Translations under genes and position numbers: made by a program | Notes under the pieces: generated by a model | What the model was told of the DNA's origin: nothing | Database searches by the model: none | What the model saw: only the letters and a program-made list of their open reading frames with translations | In this document: positions 1 to 11,174 of the stretch, piece after piece | Layout: the number at the start of each line of letters is the position of its first letter | Numbering within the stretch: the first letter of the stretch is position 1 | Assembly (NCBI RefSeq): GCF_003369915.1 | Contig: NW_022881614.1 | Coordinates: forward strand, 10,127,001-10,191,000 | Length of the DNA stretch: 64,000 nt | Direction: 5' to 3' | Source of the DNA: Drosophila miranda | Taxonomy: Eukaryota > Arthropoda > Insecta > Diptera > Drosophilidae

Positions 1-641
1 AGATTTTCGTCCTTTGCGGGGGCGGAAGGGGGTGTGGCGAAATTTTGAAACAAACTCGTCTCGTTCCGATATATTAGGAGTGTGGATACCAAATTTGGTT
101 GCTCTAGCTTTTGTAGTCTCTGAGATCTAGGCGCTAATGTTTTACTCTAAGCAAAGCGGCTATGCTACGTGTGTGTTAGAGAGAGACAGGGCGAAAAAAA
201 ATGAAATTGTTTTCTTGATGCTGGCTATAATAATAATACGATCCAATTAATATTCCGCAGTCTTAAAGATATGGTCATTCTCTACAACTCTACGTTTTTG
301 ATTTTCTCATATCTTTAAAATTGTGGATGCCACAGATTTTCGTTCTTTGTGGGGGCGGAAGTGGGCGGGGCGAAGTTTTGAAATATTTTTGTAGCAGTGA
401 CATATCACAGAAGTCTGGATCCAAAACATCGTTGCTCTAGCTCTTATAGTCTTTGAGCACTAGGCGCTGAAGGGGACGGACAGACGGACAGACGGGCAGA
501 CGGACGGACGGACGGACAGACGGACAGGGCTCAATCGACTCGGCTATTGATGCTGATCAAGAATATATATACTTTATGGGGTCGGAAACGATTCCTTCTG
601 GACGTTACACACATCCACTTTTACCACAAATCTAATATACC
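1..641 (+). mobile_element. DINE-1/mini-me-like element, copy 1 (partial)
   Basis: This is a partial copy of a roughly 1.1-kb repeat that also occurs at 23241-24340 and, inverted, at 54049-55167. It carries the mini-me hallmarks: an interrupted (GACG/GACA)n proto-microsatellite near 472-530, then a conserved core, then a short AT tract and the text 'ctttatggggtcggaaac'. Compared with copy 2 it starts inside the element at the window edge and stops about 30 bases before the terminal inverted end, exactly where 'tgtttgagatgcc' of the neighbouring retroelement begins. Assignment to the DINE-1/mini-me/ISY family rests on recalled family features, not on a search. Confidence 0.65.
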
Positions 642-985
642 TGTTTGAGATGCCAAGCTTTTTTGGCACCTATGTGTTTCAAAAATGAAAAGAGATTTCG
701 GGTTAAACTTTATAATTCGAATTTAATATTGGTGGCTTAGCGGAAGCCGATTGCTTGCTATTGCCAGATAAACTTTATGCGAGATCGATATGCAACCAAT
801 GCGCAGAGGGGTTAGCATAGAACTAAACTATAGACGACGGCGTTAGATCAAAGTGATTGCCGAAGTGGCGGCAGCAGATCAAAGTATTTGCCGAAGTGGC
901 GGCGGCAGAGAGCCCCTTTAGCGGGAGAGCGCAGCAGCTCTGCAGAACGTCAACGTTTTACAACATAGGCGGCTCTCTCTGCTCT
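642..985 (-). repeat. Candidate BEL 3' LTR with internal tandem duplication
   Basis: This stretch lies between the end of the pol frame and the DINE copy, begins with TGTTTGAGATGCC on the plus strand and contains no coding capacity. A 31-base unit beginning GATCAAAGT is tandemly duplicated with small differences at 846-876 and 877-907. It is called an LTR by position only, because no second LTR copy is present in the window for comparison. Confidence 0.4.
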
Positions 986-2963
986 TACAATAATAATGTT
1001 AAAGTTACGGTTATTCTTCAGCGGCTGGCCCGAACATACTCCCCCGTTGGGAGCTAGTCTCTCAACAGATTCCTTAAGGGGCAGCAAACATAGCCGAGTG
1101 ACGGCCCTCCTGATGTTTCCTGAGGATGTCTTCAGGTCAGCGACGCGACACACTCCGTCCTTGCCCAAAACGACATCGACCACTCTAGCCAGTGGCCAAC
1201 GCATTGAAGGAAGATTTTCGTCCTTCACCAGAACGAGGTCGTTCTTGCAGATGTTTTGCGCGGGTGAGAGTGAGATACTCTTCGCGCCAACGGCTCCAAA
1301 ATATTTGCTGTAGTTGGGTGACCCGCTGCCAGCCATCCAGACGATTGTAGTTCAGCTTCGTTAGGTCAGGCTCGAGGATTTGCTCATGGGGGCCGGTTAA
1401 AAGCAGATGAGCAGGAGTCAAAACGTCTAAATCATCAGGATTTTCTGAAAGCGAGAGCAAAGGGCGAGAGTTAACAATTGCAGTGATCTGACAGATCAGA
1501 GTGCGCAGCTCGTCGAAGCTAAGCACAGATGGTCCAACTGAGCGGTACAGGTGATATTTTGCGGTCTTCACGGCCGCTTCCCACAACCCGCCAAAATGCG
1601 GAGAGCGAGGTGGGATGAAACGCCAGTCGATCGAGTCAGCCAAGCAGGATTCGTGGACCTCCTTCATATGCGGTTCGCTCAGACAAAGCTTCTTTAGCTC
1701 CAGAAGCTCGTTCTTGGCCCCAACGAAGTTTGTCGCATTGTCCGACCAAATTTGACTTGGCCTTCCTCGAGTGGAAGTAAAACGCTTTAGTGCGCCTAGA
1801 AACGATGCGGTGGTCAAATCCTTTACGAGCTCCATGTGTATAGCCTTAGAAGTGAAACAGATGAATACGCTAATGTAGCACTTGATCGGAGGCCTTGTGC
1901 GGATTTCTGATCGGTAGAAAAAAGGTCCACAGTAATCTACTCCAGTGACTTCAAAAGCTCGAGATCCTTCCAAACGTTCCTTAGGTAGGTCTCCCATGAT
2001 GTTTTCGACCATGCGCGGCCTAGTCCTGAAGCATCTCACACATCTGCTGACGACCCTTGACACTGCCTTAACACCTCCAATGGGCCAATATTCCAGCCGA
2101 ATTTTGGATAGCAAGGCGCGAGGTCCGGCATGGAGGTTTCTTTCATGATAATATCTTATCAGCGCAAAGGTAATGGAATGTCCCTTTGGCAGAATGAGCG
2201 GGTGCTGAGCGTCAAATCCTAGCGATGAGTTGCCAAGACGACCTCCAACTCTAAGTAGTCCAGAATGATCGATGAACGGGTTGAGCGAACTAATAGAAGT
2301 GGATTTGATGACTTGACCATTGTGCCGAGTCTCCTTTATGTCCATCCACAAATTTGCCAGCTGAATGTGTCGAATTAGAAGATGCGTTCCTTGCCGAATA
2401 TCAGAAACGGTGAGTCCTGGATGCCTAAGACGATGTATAAATTTATGCATGTAGGCGAATGTGCGCTGCATGCTAAAGAATGAATTCGCAAATTTGCATC
2501 CGGACGTGAGATCGGCATGTGGAGACGTGATTAGCAATCCTCTCTTGCGAAGCTCCAAAGTTGCTATGTTGTTAGATGGAGATACAGGCCACTTATCCTT
2601 GGAGCCTAGCAAAAAGGATGGGCCGTGAAACCATAGCTCTGAGTGGATAAGATGGTTGGGAAGCGAGCCTCTCGAGAGAATATCAGCAGGATTTAAAGAT
2701 GTGGGAACATAGCGCCATTCCATGGCTGCCGTCAACTCCTGAATTGATGCCACTCGATTTGCCACGAAAGCTTGAAATTTAGCTGGCTCGTCCCTAATCC
2801 AAGATAATGCTGTTGACGAATCCGACCAGCAATAGAACCGACCTGTAAAGATTCCCATGTCCTTTACATTCTGCATGATTTTCGCAAGCAAATGGGCTCC
2901 ACTTAATTCCAGCTTAGGAATCGATATAGTCTTTAGCGGCACCACTCGCGACTTTGAGCACAA
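950..2963 (-). pseudogene. BEL/Pao RNase H and integrase segment
   Basis: This encodes the C-terminal half of Pol. The RNase H part starts near 2963, with WSDSSTALSWI near 2815. The integrase has an H..H..C..C zinc-binding segment near 2040-2170 and the DDE core: VDYCGPFF, WSDNATNF, and a Glu in HFGGLWEAAVK (about 1585). After WSRWREEY the frame shifts near 1260; the remaining tail (NDLVLVKDENLPSMRWPLARV) reads in another frame down to about 950. This tail is the usual BEL C-terminal chromo-like region. Confidence 0.75.
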
Positions 2964-2984
2964 AACGTGGCTCGAAGACTGGGC

Positions 2985-4150
2985 TTACCTGGACACGACA
3001 TACACGCAAGCGCCATATGCTTCTAAGCTGGCATCACAGAATCCGTGAACTTCTGTAGCCACACTAGAACGAAGAACCAAGCGAGGAAATGAGATCCGAG
3101 AAATGCTTGCCAAACTATTTCTCAAGTCCATCCAAGTTGAATGCAACGCTGAGGGTAGGCTTTCATCCCAATCCAAATTTTCTCTCCAAAGCTGCTGAAG
3201 GAAGATTTTGCACCTGACAATGACTGGATTTATCAATCCAAGAGGGTCGTAGAACCGCGCAATCGTAGATAAAACCGACCGCTTTGATGGCTTTGAGTTT
3301 GTGTCCAGTGCGGACAAGGCAAAAAGCAGCTGATCCGAAGCAGGGTCCCACGCTAAGCCGAGAGTTTTGGCAATGTCGCTTCCATCATTAAACTTTAGGA
3401 ACTTCTCTATGTCATCTTCAGGGGTTCCCTCAAGTACTTCCTGGTGACTGGAGCACCATTTCCTAAGTCTAAAATTACCACGGGACAGTAAAGCTGATGT
3501 TTGGTGCATCTTGTCCATGACCTGTGCGACCGAATTACCGCCCGAAATAAGGTCATCCACGTAAAACTCCTGCCGCAGAGCAGCTGAGCCAAGAGGGTAG
3601 GACTCACCCTCGTCGATGGCCAGCTGGTGCATTGCGCGGACCGCTAAAAATGATGCAGCCCTCGTCCCGTATGTGACGGTGTCTAATGTGTAGACTTGAA
3701 CCTCGGACTCGATGGAATCTCGCCATAGGATGCACTGATACAAATTGTCGGGTGTAGACACTCGTACGCAGCGGTACATTTTACAAATGTCCCCAGTGAG
3801 AGCGACTGGATATGTTCGAAAGCGAATCAATATGTTAAACAATGCAGGCTGAATAACAGGGCCTGTCATCATCACATCATTTAGAGAATATCCAGTTGAT
3901 GTAGCTGCGGATCCGTCGAAAACGACACGGAGTTTTGTCGTCGTACTGTCCTCCTTTAGGACACAGTGATGAGGCAAGAAATATTTGCAGAGACTACGGT
4001 AATCAGGGTTGACTTGGTGCATATGATGCAAATCAATGTACTCCCTCATAAAGGCGGAATACCGCTCCTTGAGTGTAGGATTACGCTCCAGTTTCCGCTC
4101 CAGACTGATGAACCGTCGATAAGCCTGAGCATAAGATTCTCCTAAACGAT
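2985..4150 (-). pseudogene. BEL/Pao reverse transcriptase segment
   Basis: This segment encodes the polymerase domain of the BEL/Pao element. The catalytic box is visible as FYVDDLISGG (about 3545), with upstream text typical of this superfamily such as LRVVFDGSA and CILWRDS. It is in a different frame from gag-protease, and an in-frame TAA near 2983 separates it from the RNase H and integrase part, which otherwise continues in the same frame. The catalytic aspartates are intact, so loss of function comes from the frame breaks. Confidence 0.75.
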
Positions 4151-4162
4151 CAGTATTGTTAT

Positions 4163-6268
4163 TTAGCGGCAGACGAACTGCATACCGGATGGCAACCGTG
4201 AAAGGTGGCTTACGAAATGTGCTTCACAATCGTCTTCTTCTTTGGTATTTAACCCAGCCTCCACACAATTCTCGACCTCCCAAAACATACGAACAGTTTT
4301 ATCCAACCTTGCTTCCATCTCAGCTATCGAATCTGGACAATTGTGCGTAGCCAAAAGCGCCGAGCTTGATACCTTCTGTCCACCGCCAGATACGATCCAC
4401 CCAAGCCGGGTCTTCTGCAGAAGAGGCAGTCCATCGGTGAGTTTGATTTGCCCTACGCAGAGGAGATCATAAAAAACGCTCGCACCAATGAGAAGATCAA
4501 CCCGTTGAGGATTGAAAAATGCAGGATCAGCGAGCTGAATGTTAGATGGAATACGCCAATCGGATACATTTACTGTCATACTTGGTTGAGAATCGGTAAT
4601 CGTGGGGGCGATGAGAGCAGTAAGTGTAGTTGTGTAAGCAGAGGTGCGAGAATGCATACAAATGCTTATGGTGGATCCCTCAGTAGAAACGCTGGTATCG
4701 CCCAGCCCAGACACAAGTGCAGACGATTGAGTTCTCCTAAGCTGAAGCTGCTGGGCGAACCTGGATGTGACGAGATGCAGCTGCGATCCTGAATCTAAGA
4801 TGGCACGACAAGGAACTAAAACGCCAGACCGATTCTTTACGAGAACCACGGCTGTAGCCAGAAGCTCGACATCAGAGTGAAGACCTTGGGCAGCAAGAGA
4901 GGTAGACGAAGGTAGAGACGAGCTGCTAGCAGAATTTTGAGCAACGGAAAGAGTGTCCGGTTGAACGGCCAGATCGGGAGGAGTAATACCTGGGCAGCCT
5001 TGTGTTGTGGGCTGTATACTATCGAAGTGCAACAAACTATGATGCCTACCGCCGCATACTTGATATTTTCCACTATTGCATGCGCGGGTCCGGTGCCCCG
5101 GCTTTAGGCAATTGAAGCATAGGGAAAGCTTCTTCACTTCTTTGTGGCGCAGCAACGGTGAGAGATTTCCGAATATCTTGCACGAGTATATTCCATGGCC
5201 CGCTGAGTGGCAAAAGACGCATACAGACGGGTCGGCGGAAGAGTTGGAAGCTAAAAACGGTTTCTTAACCTGCGTATAGGAATGGTTTTTTCCCACCTGA
5301 TCGCTACTAGCGTGTGTCGCTGTAGCATATTCCAACCGCTCCATTTTCTGGCAGCGTTGCTGCAAGAATTCGAAGAATTCCTCTGCGGTAGGTATAGCAT
5401 CCGACGATGTGTGCTCCTCCCATTTGGTTTGCGTCTTCGAATCCAACTTCTGCAGCAGCATGTTGATGACCATGAATCCTGAAATCTCCTCAGCAGTTCC
5501 CAATGTCTGCAACGCTCGCATGTGTAAATTGACTGCATCCGAAAACTCCCGAAGCCTTTTAGCAGAAGGCGAGTCTACCCTCTTTAGCCCAAGAACCTTC
5601 TTGATGTGTGCCTGTAAAACAAGTCCTTTGGTATTAAAGCGTTTATTAAGTATATCCAGAGCCGCACGATAATTGGCACTGGAGAGCTCTAACGATCGAA
5701 CCGAATCCAAAGCCGCATCAGCGAGGCAAGAGCGAAGGTGCTGGAATTTCTCGATGTCACTGAGATCCGCATCCGCATCAATCACCGATTTGAACATTGC
5801 CATAAAATCCGAGAACTCGACGTATCCACCAGAAAATTTAGGCACCTTCAGCTCAGGAAGTCGCTGCTTGTGAGCCATGATGATGGCACTATGTCCGGAA
5901 TAGCTTGGCAGAGTCGTATTATGGGCAGCGGCGTGTGACTGGCTTACTTCAACAGCAGCCAGCAACTCAGCTTTCAACGATGTGAAAAGAGTATCGAAGA
6001 TTTCGCGCAGCTCACTCCCAATCTCGTTTTGATCGAGAGCCTCCAACTCATTATGGGCCTTATTAAATTCCTCTCGAATTTCTGCCAACATATCAAGGCG
6101 CACCTCGACTTCCGCGGCGGTCAGCTTATCGATTTTATTCCCCGCGAAGGATTCGCCAAGCCTGTGCAATCGTTCATATAATGACTGACTTTTACGCTTA
6201 TACAGACTCAGTCTGGAATCAGCCACCACAATATTTCCGCCCGCGCCTGTATTCGGATCGTTGTCCAT
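4163..6268 (-). pseudogene. BEL/Pao gag with aspartic protease
   Basis: This open frame encodes the capsid-like Gag region followed by the protease of the BEL/Pao element. I take the Met at 6268 (MDNDPNTG) as the start; an upstream in-frame Met at 6358 lies in what looks like leader sequence. Two CCHC zinc knuckles are visible (CVFCHSAGHGIYSC and CFNCLKPGHRTRAC, about 5090-5230), typical of nucleic-acid-binding nucleocapsid domains. The retropepsin motif LDSGSQ follows near 4780. The frame ends at a stop at 4163, where family comparison predicts continuous gag-pol reading, so a one-base indel near 4150 is inferred. Confidence 0.75.
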
Positions 6269-6480
6269 GTTAACCGTTGTGCAATTCGACACAACAACGG
6301 AAAATGAAATACCGCTTAAGCGACGATGTATAGACGCGAGAGCGAGAATGCAAGACACGAAAAGTCAAGAACCGCGGCTGCAGCTGCGCAGAGAATGAGA
6401 GATTCGACGCTTAAAGTACCGGAATTTGTCTATAAATATTCCAGCCGCACTCTCACTGAATTTGCACTTTAAACTGTTTT

Positions 6481-7098
6481 TCAACGTGCACCCAAATGTA
6501 TTTGTTGGTAGTTACGGGCTACAGCAAGGCACTAAATCGCATTAAGCTGTTGACACAAGACGATATGGAGACCATACGACGTCTGTCCTCGTTCCGGCCA
6601 TACGTGGAGCAGATCAACGACTGCAAACGAATTTGCGGGCGCTCTCAGAGGCTCCACCGCTCCACGAGCTGTTCGTGTTCAGCGACATCACCACGGTGCG
6701 CCGTAACATAATTGGTGCCCCACGGGCGGCCCTGCACACGGCCCTCAACAACCCACACTTCTACATGCAGTGCCAGTGCTGCGTGCTACGCGAGCAAACG
6801 CAGCTCATGGGTACCCTGCCCGATCTATCGGTGGTGTACAAACTGCACCTGGAGTGCGGCCGCATGATCAACCTGTTCGACTGGCTGCAGGCGAGGATCC
6901 GGACGGAGAGGTGGCCCAAGAGCAAATCGATCCGCAGATACAGTGAGTCTTTTAAAATCTCCTAAATCTCCCGTTTTTTCGAACTCTATTTACTTTTCCA
7001 GGGCACGCTTCACGCGCGCTGTGTCAGAGCTTCAGTTTTTGGGTTACATTAAAATGTCCAAGCGCAAGACCGATCATGCCACACGCCTCACCTGGTAG
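6481..7098 (+). pseudogene. Orc3: Orc3 (latheo) 3' fragment, frameshifted
   Basis: This is the C-terminal part of origin recognition complex subunit 3, part of the six-subunit complex that marks replication origins. Recognisable blocks are [38 protein letters not shown] and, after an intron at about 6942-6998 (GTGAGT...TTCCAG), [15 protein letters not shown] and [12 protein letters not shown] before TAG at 7096. Only about the last 200 residues remain of a protein of roughly 700; the 5' part is replaced by the BEL element. A one-base deletion near 6620 changes frame between VEQIND and [16 protein letters not shown] second shift near 6893, apparently with lost codons, lies between DWLQA and [12 protein letters not shown]. 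No complete protein can be made. It converges on ValRS, about 210 bases away, and AATAAA near 7157 could end its transcript. Confidence 0.8.
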
Positions 7099-7308
7099 AT
7101 GCAACAGCATTGGGGGTTTTCTATCTCTTTTATTTATAAATTGCTCGCGTGGTACGGAATAAATACATATTTTTCTATGGGCATGCAAGAAATGTCTTTG
7201 AGAAGCAAGCGAGTAGCACATTTTTTTTATAAACTGTATCTGGGGACAGGCGTCCGTCCCTTAAATATCAACAAAATGCTCATTCCAGAGAGGTAGCTTC
7301 CGCTCTCC

Positions 7309-8134
7309 TCACATCAGCTTTAGTTTCTCAATAGCAGCCGTAATCCGCTCTATCTCCGCACGGGACTCTGTGAGTTTCGTCTCATTGGCCGTCTGCACCT
7401 TGGCGGGCACCTTGGTGGCATAGTCGGAGGCCTGCATAGTCTGGGTTAGCTTGCCAACAGTCTGGACCAGCTGATCGCCCTTCTTCTGCAGCTTGGCGAT
7501 CTTGTCAGCATCCACGAGGCCCTTCAGCAGCAGATGCACCTCGCACTGGCCCGTCACTGTAAGGATGGCGCAACCGTCCGGAGCAGGGCTATCGAAGGCC
7601 ACCTTGGAGCAGTAGGAAATGGTAGCCAGATCGCAGGCATAGCGTTTGAGTATTTCGTCTGGAGGATCCATTCATCCATTCATCCATTTGGTTAACGGCA
7701 TCGGAGGCGCTCAAATCGGTGCTCGACTTCTCGTGGCCGGTGAAGTAGAGGAGGGCAAACTTTGTGGCATTCCACAGCTTGTTACAGAAGAAGCGGTAGC
7801 CGAGGACACGATTTACGTCCAGATTGATGTCACGCGCCTGGGTAATGTACGCGCAGAGGGCGAAACGCAGGGCATCCGATCCGCACTCGGGTATGCCCTG
7901 AGGGTAGTCCTGCTTTTGGCCGGCCTTGGCCTTCTCAATCTCGCGCGGATCCAGATTGGAGCCAACGAGCTGGGCGTGCAGGCCCTCCAGCGTGATGCCC
8001 AGAATCACGTCCATCGGATCGATAACATTGCCCAGGGACTTGGACATCTTGCGGCCGTGGGCATCGCGTACCATGGGATGTAGATATACCTCCTTGAATG
8101 GCAGCTTGCCCAGCAGCTTCTGGCCGAAGAAGAC

Positions 8135-8166
<32 letters not shown>

Positions 8167-10293
8167 GGCCCGTCTCCAGCAGTGATGTGGGATAGAATGT
8201 CTGCAGGTCCTTGGTGTTGTCCGGCCATCCGAACACCGAGAAGGGGAAAATGCCCGAGCTGAACCATGTGTCCAGCACATCCTCGTACTGCTTCAGCACA
8301 ATCTTACTGGCATCCACCTTGAATCTATCGGCGGCCTTGCTCAAGGCCTCCGCCTCGCTGCGCGCCACAATCCAATACTTTTCGTCGTCGCTCTGCAAAT
8401 AAATACAAAAGGATATACCAATAATAAAATACAGAGCGGAGAGGAGCAGGCTGGACAAGAGATCGTGAAGTATTAGCTCTGACGAATGGGTTCCTGATTG
8501 GGTTTTCTTACCGTTCCGGTTTGAACGGAGGGATCGCTGAAGCTGACGTGGTAGGCGGGGATGCGATGGCCCCACCACAGCTGCCTGGACACACACCAGT
8601 CCCGGATGCCATCCATCCAGTGGTACCAGGTCTTGGTGTGGTGCTCGGGGATGATCTTAAGCTCGCCGGAGCGTACGGCTTCGGTTGCCGAGGAGGCCAT
8701 GTCCGAGCAGCTGACATACCACTGCGGTTTGATGAGGGGCTCGACCACATCCTTGGACCGACTGCAGATGGGCACCACCATGGGATTGTTGATGGTCTCG
8801 CGGTAATGGTTGAGCGTCTTCAGCCGCTCCAGGATTTGCTTGCGGCACTGGAAGCGCTTCATCCCCGTGAACTCTCCATAGTCGCCGATGATGAAGCCGT
8901 CGTCATTGAAGATCGTGATGAAGGGCAGGTTGCAGCGCTTGCCCACCTCGTAATCGTTAGGATCGTGGGCAGGGGTGATTTTCACGGCGCCCGTTCCGAA
9001 CTCCATCTCCACAAACTCGTCGCACACGATGGGCAGGCGGCGTGGGCAGAAGGGATGCACCACAATCTTTCCGTGGAGATGCTTGTAGCGCTCATCCTTG
9101 GGATGCACGGCCACAGCGGTGTCACCCAGCATCGTCTCAATGCGCGTGGTGGCTACAATGATCTCCTCGTCGCTGTCCTCCACCTTGTAAGCGAATTTCA
9201 CGAGCATTTCCCTTCTCGTCGTAGCCGGGAATGGAGAGAAAAGTGCGGCCGGGTATCTCAACCTTGTCCACCTCAATGTCGGAAATGGCCGAGCGCAGGG
9301 TACACGACCAGTTGACCAGCCTGGAGCTGCGGTAGATGCTGCCCTCCTCGTGCACCCGCACAAACGCCTCCGTTACGGCGCGACAGAGCTTGGGATCCAT
9401 GGTGAAGTTGAAACGCGACCAGTCGTAGGAAGAGCCCAGCGACTTGAGCTGATCGTAGATGCGGCCACCCTTCTCGCGACGCCAGTCCCAGATGCGCTCG
9501 ATGAACTTGTCCCGGCCCAGATCGTGCCGCGACAGCTGCTCGTCCCTCCAGAGCAGCTTTTCCACCACCACCTGGGTGGCTATACCGGCATGATCGCACC
9601 CACAGAGTGGTGCGTCCCTTCATCCGATGGTAGCGCGTGATGGCATCCTCGATGGCGTTGGTCAAAGCGTGGCCCAAATGCAGAGATCACGTCACATTCG
9701 GCGGCGGTATGATCATCACGAATTTTCCATTAGGATTCGGAGAATTGATTGAATTGCGCTGTAGGGAAGAGGAGTGTCACTGTCAGTGTCACGGTGGGTT
9801 TATGGTGGTTTCGTCTTACCCCGAATTCGGGCGTGAAGAAGCCCTGCTTCTCCCACCAGCTATACCACTGGGCCTCCACGAACCGCGCACTATAGGCATC
9901 TGGCAGCGGCTCGCTCAGATCTTTCTTCTCCCCGGGTGCTGTCTGCGCCGTGTACAAAGCGGCCTCTTTTACCTCTTTGGTCCGCTTCTGTAATGGCAGA
10001 GCAAAAAATTAGCTTTCTCCACGAACAATAGCCTCAATTACCAGATAGTTGTGCTCCCCATTCACTTTTTCGCACATAACCTAGTTTCCAGTGCCGCATT
10101 TTGTACGTACTTCGGGCTTCTCCTTCTTTTCGGCTGCCGCTGGAGCTACTGCAGCCTTCTTGTCCAGTTTCGCCTGCAGTTTGGCCAGCTTCTCGGCCTT
10201 GAGGCGCTCCTTCTCAAATTGTTTGGGTGTCTTAGCAGGATTGGCGCTGCCGTCGCCGGCTTGCTGTTGCTTCTGCTGTTCCTCCTCTGGCAT
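7309..10293 (-). pseudogene. ValRS: Valyl-tRNA synthetase, multiply disrupted
   Basis: Class I valyl-tRNA synthetase charges tRNA-Val. Exons by splice signals are 10293-10111 (start MPEEEQQKQ), 9987-9830, 9758-8512 and 8392-7309. The HIGH-type signature ([10 protein letters not shown], about 9670) and KMSKS ([10 protein letters not shown], about 8040) are visible. Lesions: an in-frame TGA at 9687-9689 just before HLGH, where the family has Gly; a frameshift near 9598 with lost bases before the CDHAG block; a frameshift near 9210 in the editing domain; and at about 7672-7684 an abrupt jump from NQMDEWM to [13 protein letters not shown], skipping the roughly 180-residue anticodon-binding region and shifting frame. 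The C-terminal coiled coil (to 7309) survives. Introns are retained, so it is not a retrocopy. Confidence 0.88.
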
Positions 10294-10979
10294 GGTTTCT
10301 TCTAATGTTGGGCTGTGGCAATCAATACCAGGATTTTCTGCAATTCTGATTGGATTTTTGTTATTACTCACTTGCCTGGAGTTGGAGAAAAAAACAGATG
10401 AAAACGTGTGCAGTTTTCGAAATGAGTTATCGTTATCGGCTCGATAAGTTCTGGTATTAAAAGAGGTCACGTTTTTAATACTATTTTCTGCAAGGTATTT
10501 CGTGCAGTTTGGAAACTGGCCGCACTATTCATTTTTGCATCACAAAAAAGAATTTTCGCAAAAATGAAATAAAAAAGCCAAAATAACGTTCTCGGAGAGA
10601 TTTTTGAGCGCAAAGTTTTTCTCGGATTGCTGCTGCTCACAATTGCCATTGCAAATGTACTTCAAATCAGTGTTTTATGTGTGGTGCCTCGAGAGGAGAC
10701 GCTTCTGATAAGCAGCCAACTTCATCGTCCTATAGGAATGCCTGCTACACACGGGCTAGAAAAGTGTTTGCTTACATTTATAAATGCCAAAACAGTTAAA
10801 AGCTAAAGCCAGCGATACTGACTCCGCCGTTGCACCAACCTCACGCCACTAGGCAGTGCCATCCACCCACAACTACAATTCCACACAGACACAGACATGT
10901 GCAGCGCGCAGCTAATCTATTGTAAATAAAACTGCGTCCACACACGCGTCTATTGTGAACGGTACACATACTCTCGGTC

Positions 10980-11174
10980 ACGTACGCCGCCGCCGCCAAG
11001 TTTTCCGTTCCTCCTGCCTGCTCCTCGTACCTTACAGTGTGCGGCTGTTTTACCTGGAATAAACTTTGCTAAAATCTGGAACAAAATTTGCTACAAATCA
11101 GTGGAGAATCTGCCTAAAGCATGTGAAAAGGTGTCTACAAAGGGGACCAAAGTGCATCATCGGAGGAGAAGCGG
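10980..11174 (+). promoter_or_regulatory. Candidate non-coding 5' exon
   Basis: About 200 bases without ATG-initiated coding potential end in a strong donor (AGCGG|GTAAGTTT at 11174/11175). The segment lies about 700 bases from the ValRS start in the divergent direction and upstream of Kdm4B on the same strand. It could be the first untranslated exon of Kdm4B, across a roughly 14-kb intron, or of another transcript. Transcript data would decide; nothing in the sequence ties it to a particular gene. Confidence 0.3.

Larger units (their letters stand above)
642..6480 (-). mobile_element. BEL/Pao LTR retrotransposon, defective
   Basis: A reverse-oriented BEL/Pao-class element carries gag-protease, reverse transcriptase, RNase H and integrase in that order. 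The reading frame is broken at least three times: a frameshift near 4150, an in-frame TAA near 2983 and a frameshift near 1260. The left edge starts with TG at 642 and follows the gag-pol tail with about 300 bases of plausible 3' LTR. I found no matching LTR at the right edge, where only about 200 bases separate the gag start (6268) from Orc3 sequence. The missing end of DINE copy 1 and the missing 5' part of Orc3 suggest that a deletion removed the 5' LTR and flanking DNA. The right boundary is approximate. Confidence 0.75.

Noticed and set aside
8521..9315. 264-codon plus-strand frame opposite ValRS
   Set aside because: The conserved synthetase motifs are on the minus strand; this is a GC-rich shadow frame with no recognisable domain.
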